Below, one piece after another: positions 58,667 to 64,000 of a DNA stretch of 64,000 nt. Within the stretch, counting starts at the first letter, position 1; every line of letters starts with the position of its first letter. The stretch comes from an uncultured Oscillospiraceae bacterium (GTDB lineage: Bacteria > Bacillota > Clostridia > Oscillospirales > Oscillospiraceae). A model generated the notes under the pieces. The model was given only the letters and a program-made list of their open reading frames with translations. It had not been told where the DNA came from and ran no database searches. Both the position numbers and the translations under genes were made by a program. The stretch covers positions 17,570 through 81,569 of the forward strand of contig CAJUFJ010000005.1 of the NCBI GenBank assembly GCA_910585815.1, read 5' to 3'.

Positions 58667-59566
58667 TTAGTCTCTCAGTCTGGGATCAAGGGCGTCCCGC
58701 AGGCCGTCACCCAGCAGGTTCAGGGCCAATGCGGTCAGTACGATAGCTGCGCCGGGGAAAAACATGATGCTGGTGGAATAGAGCATAAAGCTCTTTCCCT
58801 CTGACAGCATGGAGCCCCATTCCGGCGTGGGAGGCTGAATCCCCAGGCCCAAAAAGCTCATGGTAGAGGCAGTGATGATAACGTCACCAAAAGTCATGGT
58901 CGCCTGCACAATAATGACGCCTATGGCGTTGGGCAGCACATGCTTCCAGATAATCAGCCAATCCGGTGTGCCACTGGCCTTTGCCGCCTGGATGTAATCC
59001 TGTTCCGTGACATTCAAAATGGTCGAGCGTATAATTCGAGTGTAGACCGGAATGTTGGACAGGATCAGCGCGATCAGCACCTTACCTAGGCCACCGCCCA
59101 GCGCGGCCACAATAGTGAGCGCCAGCAGTGTGGACGGGATACAGACGATACAGTCCGTGATTCGCATAACCACGTTATCCACCGTGCCACCATAGTAGCC
59201 AGAGACCGTCCCCAGCAGGCACCCTGCACTCACTCCGAGCAAAACCGCTGCCATGCCGATGGACAGAGAGTATTTCGCGCCATGGACAATCCGGCAGAAA
59301 ATATCGCGCCCATAGTTATCGGTTCCAAACCAGTGCTGAAGCGAGGGAGGCAGCAGACGGCTGCCGGCGTCCTGGGCAATCGCCCGCTCATAGGGAATGA
59401 CCAGAGGCCCGATCACCGACATGAGCACAATAGCGGCAAACAGAATCAGGCCGAACATTGCCGCTTTAGACCGCACCAGCTGTTTCCAGAAATCGGCCAG
59501 AACACTCTTCTTTTTGTAGGAATAGGGGGAAGAACCTACACCGGTTTTCAAGGTTATGTTACGCAT
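58667..59566 (-). CDS. Dpp/Opp-type permease (C subunit)
   Basis: 299 residues from ATG 59566 (GAGGGAGGGAAAAG upstream); an ATG 39 codons earlier overlaps the B gene and is rejected. Six membrane segments; the cytoplasmic EAA-like loop QAAKASGTPDWLIIWKHVLP is clear, and DNYGRDIFCRIVHGAKYSL is a family N-terminal motif. Confidence 0.93.
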   Translation of the reverse strand: MRNITLKTGVGSSPYSYKKKSVLADFWKQLVRSKAAMFGLILFAAIVLMSVIGPLVIPYERAIAQDAGSRLLPPSLQHWFGTDNYGRDIFCRIVHGAKYSLSIGMAAVLLGVSAGCLLGTVSGYYGGTVDNVVMRITDCIVCIPSTLLALTIVAALGGGLGKVLIALILSNIPVYTRIIRSTILNVTEQDYIQAAKASGTPDWLIIWKHVLPNAIGVIIVQATMTFGDVIITASTMSFLGLGIQPPTPEWGSMLSEGKSFMLYSTSIMFFPGAAIVLTALALNLLGDGLRDALDPRLRD

Positions 59567-59583
59567 TCTTTTCCCTCCCTCAA

Positions 59584-60525
59584 TCAATATTTGTTGCGGT
59601 ACTTTTCCCGCACCCGGGGATCGATAACAGCGTATAAAATGTCTACAAACAGCAGTACCAGCATGTAAATGGTTGCCAAACACAGGATACCGCCGGTTAC
59701 AAGCATGACATCTTTATTTCGAATGGCAGAGAGAATCATATTGCCGACGCCGTCAACGGAAAATACTGATTCCACCGCAACAACGCCGCCAATCATCTTT
59801 CCAAAGGACATACCGGCAGATGTGATAACCGGCAGCAACGCATTTTGCAGGGCGTGCTTAAAGATTACAATACGCTCTTTTTGCCCCTTGGCCCGTGCTG
59901 TGCGGACATAGTCCTGACGAATCGTTTCCAGCATGGTCGTTCGGGTAAGACGCATCAGGCTGGCAATGGTATAGCTGGACAGGGCAATGACTGGAAGAAT
60001 GTAATGTTTTGCGGAATCCAGTCCAATGGATGGGAGCAGGCCCAGCTTCAGCGAAAAGATGATGGTCAGCATCAATCCCAGCCAAAAGGTTGGCATGGAA
60101 TTCAAAATCATGGCCAGAGTGGTCAGCGAGATATCTGCCAGGCTGTATTGCTTGACCGCTGACAAAATTCCCAGCGGAATGGCAATCACCATGGCCAGGC
60201 CCACCGCAAGAAAGGCCAGTGTTACAGAGGTCGGCAGTCTGCGGCTAATCTCATACCATACAGGCCGGCTGGTTCGGTAGGAGTCTCCCAGATCTCCCTT
60301 CAGCAGGTCCCTCACATAGGTGACATAGCGAATGAGAAAGGGCTGGTCATATCCCAACTCATGGTTCAGTTCCTCCACAGCTTCAGCCGGCGCGTCCGGC
60401 CCAAGGATGGCCAGCCCCGGTGAACCTGGAATCAGGGACATAATGCCCATAATCAGCAGGATGATGCCCAGCAGAATGGGAATCAATGAGAGCAGCCTTC
60501 GAGTAATGTACTTTGTCAACACCAA
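59584..60525 (-). CDS. Dpp/Opp-type permease (B subunit), first gene of the operon
   Basis: 313 residues, six membrane segments. N-terminal TKYITRRLLSLIPILLGI; EAA-like loop RTARAKGQKERIVIFKHALQ; LPVITSAGMSFGKMIGGVV near the C-terminus. The start at 60525 is 34 bases downstream of the end of the sigma-54 promoter. Forms the channel with the C subunit. Confidence 0.93.
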   Translation of the reverse strand: MVLTKYITRRLLSLIPILLGIILLIMGIMSLIPGSPGLAILGPDAPAEAVEELNHELGYDQPFLIRYVTYVRDLLKGDLGDSYRTSRPVWYEISRRLPTSVTLAFLAVGLAMVIAIPLGILSAVKQYSLADISLTTLAMILNSMPTFWLGLMLTIIFSLKLGLLPSIGLDSAKHYILPVIALSSYTIASLMRLTRTTMLETIRQDYVRTARAKGQKERIVIFKHALQNALLPVITSAGMSFGKMIGGVVAVESVFSVDGVGNMILSAIRNKDVMLVTGGILCLATIYMLVLLFVDILYAVIDPRVREKYRNKY

Positions 60526-60558
60526 TCGCCTCCCTAAACAGTATCTGCAATTATTTAA

Positions 60559-60574
60559 AGCAATAACTGTGCCA
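60559..60574 (-). promoter_or_regulatory. Sigma-54 promoter of the peptide transport operon
   Basis: The minus strand reads TGGCACAGTTATTGCT, an exact TGGCAC-N5-TTGC consensus. It sits between the operon and the gene of its presumed activator. Confidence 0.88.
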
Positions 60575-60580
60575 ACATGC

Positions 60581-60641
60581 TGTTCCGCTGCATTTCGTCA
60601 AAATACAGCCTATTTTTCTCGTGTTCCAGCATTTTTCGCTG
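60581..60641 (-). promoter_or_regulatory. Candidate upstream activator sites
   Basis: Two direct repeats 41 bp apart, TGTTCCGCTGCATTTCG (60581-60597) and TGTTCCAGCATTTTTCG (60622-60638); on the transcribed strand CGAAA..ATGC..GGAACA. They lie just upstream of the sigma-54 promoter, where an enhancer-binding activator would bind. Confidence 0.5.
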
Positions 60642-60727
60642 TTTTTACGGACCGTTTTTGTTGGATACTCTCGTTTAATTGTGTATAAACTGTTAAACAA
60701 TTGTTGTTTCACATTTAATGCTCGATT

Positions 60728-60769
60728 AAAAAAGCGCCGTTTCCTGGGAAAAGGAAACCGGCACTTTTT
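60728..60769 (-). terminator. Terminator of the sigma-54 activator gene
   Basis: On the minus strand GTGCCGGTTTCC pairs with GGAAACGGCGC (one mismatch), followed by TTTTTT. It starts at the stop of the activator gene. Confidence 0.8.
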
Positions 60770-62753
60770 ATTTTTGTACCTTTATAGAATTTTTCATCGT
60801 CTCTGTCAGACGAATACCCTGCCGGCCTTTCCCGCGAAGCACCTTCTTTTCCAAGACCAATTCCCGGATCAGCTGTTCAAACCGGCTTTCGCTCAGGATC
60901 ATTCCCTCATGTTTCAGCAGTTCCAGCATACGTCCGCGGCCAAGACCTACATCAGGATAGCGGGCCAATATATACAAAATCCGGTGCTTGATTTCCTGTG
61001 CGGGCGGCAACACGGAAAAAATCTTTTGGGTGGGTACGGTGGAGATGGACTCAATGGTACCAATTACATCAAAATAGGCAGCCACATTTTGCAGTTCTCG
61101 CACATTGCCGGGCCATTGATACGCCAGCAGCTTCTGTTCCTCCTCTGGCGGGAGGGTCTGCCCCTTGTGCCGGGAGAAGGAGTAGAACAGGGGAAGGATA
61201 TCCGCCTTGCGGGTACGGAGGGGAGGAATGGTAATGGTAAAAGTTGACAGTCGGTAATAAAGGTCGGCCCGAAAGTTCTTCTTGGCAATTTCTTCCCGCA
61301 GATCTTTGTTGCTGGCAGAGAGGACCCGAACATCAATGTCGATCATGTGATTGCTTCCAACCCGCATGATTTTCTTTTCCTGCAATACCCGCAGCAGTTT
61401 GGCCTGAAAAGTGAGTGGCATATCCCCGATTTCGTCCAGAAAGATGCTGCCCCTGTTAGCCAGCTCAAATAGGCCGGCCTTCCCTTCCCGTTTTGAGCCG
61501 GTAAATGAACCGCCCTCATAGCCAAATAGCTCACTTTCAAGTAATGATTCTGGAAAGGCTGCACAGTTCACCGCAATAAAGGGGCCGGAAAAGCGATCGG
61601 ATGCGTTATGGATCGACTGGGCAAACATCTCTTTTCCCGAACCGCTCTCCCCGGAGATCAGGATTGCGTATTGTGTCTTTGCCAATTGCTTGGCAATATC
61701 CAGACAGTTTCTCATCTCAGGTGATAGATATATGATATCTTTGAACTTATATTTGGCGTAAAAGCCGGATTTGTGCAGCTTTTCGCTCAGCTTGCTGTCC
61801 AGAGAACGAATCCCCTCCGCTGTGTGGCACTCAAAATAGAATCCAATCGGATCGTTTCCGCTTTTTAGGGGATGACGCTCAATCATGGTATATTCTTCTC
61901 CGATTTTCACCAGCTCATGGCAGAAGTCCTCTTGGAACATCTGCTCTGCAAGGGCCTGGTTGCTGTCGAGGGAAAGCGGCTCATTCTCCCGGATATCTGT
62001 CTGAAAAATAGCGATGGCCTTTTGATTGACGTAGAGCACACGGCGCTCGTTGTTCGCAACTAGAACACCGAAGTCGGAATTTTCAATTACTTTTTCCAAA
62101 ATTTTGTCTGTTACCTGCGATTGCAGATATCGTTTTTCTACATCATTATATTTGGGAGGAAGTGTTTGAATATAGCGGTTCAGATTTTGAGTCAATCGGC
62201 TGTCCCGGATATTTAATCGAGAAAAAATATCCAGCACCGCCTGCGTCCCCAACTGCCGGAATCCGATATTTACAACCTTTGTGTTACAGCCGGCGAACAG
62301 GTCAACAATCCCGGTTGTAATAACATATTTGAAGTCGTTTGGGTCGATCTCTGGGCTGTAGGGGACAAAGTCGAGATGAATTACCTCCAGCTCATAGAGC
62401 AACTTAATCAAATCCGCTGTTGTTTCCTGCAAACGGTTTACCACCAGCACGCGTTCTCCGGCGGGAATGGCATTGATTTTAGCCAGCGCATTTTCGCCAA
62501 GTGTCCGGGAAACCAGCAGCACCTTCTCCCTGCACTGCCTGCTTTGGATATAGTCATAAATTCTATGAAGCAACCGCGGCACCATGACCAAAAACAAATC
62601 AGTCCCAGTAAAGTCAACTTCTTCCATATCGGACAAGAACAACACATCGATACTGACGGTGTCCTCTAGCACTTCAACAATATTATCCTTAATAAAAATC
62701 CCGGCTGCATAATCCTGCGTTTTTTCTTCCAATAATATTACAATCTTTTTCAT
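60768..62753 (-). CDS. Sigma-54-dependent transcriptional activator (PrpR-N/PAS type)
   Basis: 661 residues. N-terminal ligand-sensing region (about 1-190, PrpR-N-like), PAS domain (about 225-310), AAA+ domain with Walker A GESGSGKEMFA, GYEGGSFTGSKREG, Walker B GSIFLDEIGDMPL and WPGNVRELQN, and a C-terminal winged-helix-like DNA-binding part. The sigma-54 contact loop reads GSFTGS instead of GAFTGA, an unusual final residue. It is encoded directly upstream of, and on the same strand as, the Dpp/Opp-type operon with its sigma-54 promoter, hence its likely target. Confidence 0.92.
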   Translation of the reverse strand: MKKIVILLEEKTQDYAAGIFIKDNIVEVLEDTVSIDVLFLSDMEEVDFTGTDLFLVMVPRLLHRIYDYIQSRQCREKVLLVSRTLGENALAKINAIPAGERVLVVNRLQETTADLIKLLYELEVIHLDFVPYSPEIDPNDFKYVITTGIVDLFAGCNTKVVNIGFRQLGTQAVLDIFSRLNIRDSRLTQNLNRYIQTLPPKYNDVEKRYLQSQVTDKILEKVIENSDFGVLVANNERRVLYVNQKAIAIFQTDIRENEPLSLDSNQALAEQMFQEDFCHELVKIGEEYTMIERHPLKSGNDPIGFYFECHTAEGIRSLDSKLSEKLHKSGFYAKYKFKDIIYLSPEMRNCLDIAKQLAKTQYAILISGESGSGKEMFAQSIHNASDRFSGPFIAVNCAAFPESLLESELFGYEGGSFTGSKREGKAGLFELANRGSIFLDEIGDMPLTFQAKLLRVLQEKKIMRVGSNHMIDIDVRVLSASNKDLREEIAKKNFRADLYYRLSTFTITIPPLRTRKADILPLFYSFSRHKGQTLPPEEEQKLLAYQWPGNVRELQNVAAYFDVIGTIESISTVPTQKIFSVLPPAQEIKHRILYILARYPDVGLGRGRMLELLKHEGMILSESRFEQLIRELVLEKKVLRGKGRQGIRLTETMKNSIKVQK

Positions 62754-62858
62754 GATGTTCCTCTACACAGCGTTTTATAGTGTTCAGGCCCGGAGTCGCT
62801 GGAATACCTGCTTTCAGCAACTAAAGCTCCGTTTGGCAGTATCCAAAATAACAATGCT

Positions 62859-62887
62859 ATCATATTACATTTTCATACTTATTTCAA
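62859..62887 (-). promoter_or_regulatory. Promoter of the sigma-54 activator gene
   Basis: Minus-strand TTGAAA (62882-62887) and TATGAT (62859-62864), 17 bases apart, about 105 bases before the start codon. An ordinary sigma-70-type promoter, so the activator is probably made constitutively. Confidence 0.65.
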
Positions 62888-62960
62888 GAGATTTACACTT
62901 GAGGGAATGTCTAAACGCAGAGTTAAAGGAAGTCAAAGAAGAAAAAAGGGACGGCAGCCC

Positions 62961-63068
62961 CCAATGCCATTAAGTTAACCCCAGAAAAAACCACCCCCCT
63001 CAAAATCGTGGGTGAGGTGGGAACAACAAGAAAGCAGACCCAGGAAGCCGCCAATGTCATTAAATTAA
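62961..63068 (+). repeat. Direct repeat CCAATGYCATTAARTTAA bounding a 90-bp block
   Basis: CCAATGCCATTAAGTTAA at 62961-62978 and CCAATGTCATTAAATTAA at 63051-63068. From memory such sequences are common near ends of IS4-like elements, so these may be two element ends, one old and one belonging to the transposase further right. The remainder of 62900-63300 shows no gene. Confidence 0.5.
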
Positions 63069-63309
63069 GCGATTCAAGGGTCAGATACGGTGTATCTTGC
63101 CCTTAACGCAATCCGGCAAATCTGATTGCGCCGTTTAGATGATTGTGAAAAAATCGTAAACAATGCCGCAGATCACTTGACATCTGTAATATCACATTAT
63201 TACAATGAAATGCAATTATCGCCCAGACAAATTCGTAGCGTTTTACGCATACCAGGGGCAAGAAGAAAACCATTTTTTGAAACAAATAAGTGACGAATAG
63301 GAAAGGCGA

Positions 63310-63337
63310 CGCCCTCACAGATGAGAGGGCGCGTTTT
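63310..63337 (+). terminator. Hairpin upstream of the transposase gene
   Basis: CGCCCTC (63310-63316) pairs with GAGGGCG (63325-63331) followed by CGTTTTTC. It would stop read-in transcription from outside, a common feature of insertion elements. Confidence 0.6.
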
Positions 63338-63387
63338 TCTTGCTTTTCTGGCGATAGTTTCACAGACTATCGAAAAGAGGAAAACCA

Positions 63388-64000
63388 ATGGAAAGATTAG
63401 AAAATCGTCACATTTCAGGCACTCAAGCGGCTGTACCTGAGGAATTAGCTGCGGACAATACGCTGTCCCTCGCCGATATGTTCAAGCGCAGCTTGGAGCG
63501 CGCTATTGCTCGCAGCGAGGACATGACCCACACAGCCCGCAGTCAGAAGCTGCCGCCCGAGAAACTTATCAAGTTCCTGATTGCCGCCGAGGGCGGGCCG
63601 CTGGCGAAGGAGCTGCATCGCGCCAGGATTGACGCTACTCCCGCCGCCGTCTCTCAGCGCCGCCGCCAAATCCCACCCGCTGTATTCCGCAATGTGTTTC
63701 TGGACTTCATATCCTCCAGCGCATATAGTCAGCCCAATCGCGGTTACAAGGGTTGCCGCGTTCTGGCCTGTGACGGCACCGCAATCAACATGGCCCGCAA
63801 TCCCAATGCACCCAGCTTCGTCTGCAATAACAGCGCACCGAGAGGGTACAATCAGCTGCATTTAAGCCCTCTTTCTGACATCTACGATCACACCTACTTT
63901 GACGCGGTTATCCAGCCCGCCCCCAGGAAGGATGAGCCGGGCGCGCTGGTGGAAATGGTCAAACGGAACCGCTTCAACCGCAAGACAATTATCGTACTCG
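63388..64000 (+). CDS. IS4-like transposase, 3' end beyond window
   Basis: At least 204 residues from ATG 63388 (AAAGAGGAAAACC upstream); the gene runs off the window. After a helical N-terminal region (SLADMFKRSLERAI, IKFLIAAEGGPLAKEL) comes RGYKGCRVLACDGTAINMAR with the first catalytic Asp. YNQLHLSPLSDIYDHTYFDA then looks like the second-Asp region, as in IS4-family DDE transposases. The third catalytic residue would be outside. The element's outer ends cannot be fixed here. Confidence 0.85.
   Translation, partial: MERLENRHISGTQAAVPEELAADNTLSLADMFKRSLERAIARSEDMTHTARSQKLPPEKLIKFLIAAEGGPLAKELHRARIDATPAAVSQRRRQIPPAVFRNVFLDFISSSAYSQPNRGYKGCRVLACDGTAINMARNPNAPSFVCNNSAPRGYNQLHLSPLSDIYDHTYFDAVIQPAPRKDEPGALVEMVKRNRFNRKTIIVL

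Noticed and set aside
1..64000. tRNA, rRNA or prophage genes
   Set aside because: No cloverleaf, rRNA segment, or phage structural or integrase gene was recognised in any part of the window.

Overview
The window looks like the chromosome of a GC-rich clostridial gut bacterium, probably an Oscillospiraceae member of the Flavonifractor/Lawsonibacter/Intestinimonas kind. This is inferred from the GC-rich codon use, the Firmicutes gene set (hemZ, rel-dtd, secG, mannose-type PTS with a LevR-like regulator) and the many palindromic intergenic repeats. I found no rRNA, tRNA or CRISPR array.

Layout. 1-7.6 kb: the end of an aromatic amino acid lyase gene, a small membrane protein, an HTH regulator whose stop codon is out of frame, and divergently a Ser/Thr kinase followed by four tandem paralogues (zinc ribbon, membrane anchor, beta-helix-like exterior). 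7.8-20.9 kb: housekeeping genes recJ, rel, dtd, an MBL hydrolase, hemZ, a uridine kinase-like protein, a GH13 glycosidase and nicotinate phosphoribosyltransferase. 20.86-21.16 kb: a compact locus with the architecture of a par/Fst-type type I toxin-antitoxin module. 21.2-29.9 kb: secG, a 37-aa small protein, and a minus-strand five-gene operon (SWIM zinc finger, HEAT-like, MoxR AAA+, DUF5682, VWA). 30-34.2 kb: a four-gene signalling operon (hybrid kinase, two receiver proteins, CheX-like protein). 34.6-42.5 kb: a flippase-like ABC protein, an SLH surface protein and a MacAB-like efflux system.

From about 42.5 kb to the end the DNA is visibly less GC-rich and looks acquired. It holds a self-contained sugar phosphotransferase regulon: HPr, a LevR-like sigma-54 activator, two IIB, IIA, IIC and IID, an N-acetylmannosamine-6-phosphate epimerase, two SIS sugar isomerase-like proteins and a private enzyme I. 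Matches to the -24/-12 sigma-54 consensus sit in front of HPr-levR and in front of the PTS operon. A broken VanR-like gene follows. Next is a Dpp/Opp-type ABC operon with two unusual extra genes, behind another sigma-54 site and next to its own sigma-54 activator. The window ends inside an IS4-like transposase gene.

The observations I rate highest are the type I toxin-antitoxin-like locus at 20.9-21.1 kb, the kinase plus fourfold zinc-ribbon array, the palindromic element carried in frame inside the DUF5682 gene, and the PTS regulon with an HPr that has Arg where the regulatory Ser46 should be.
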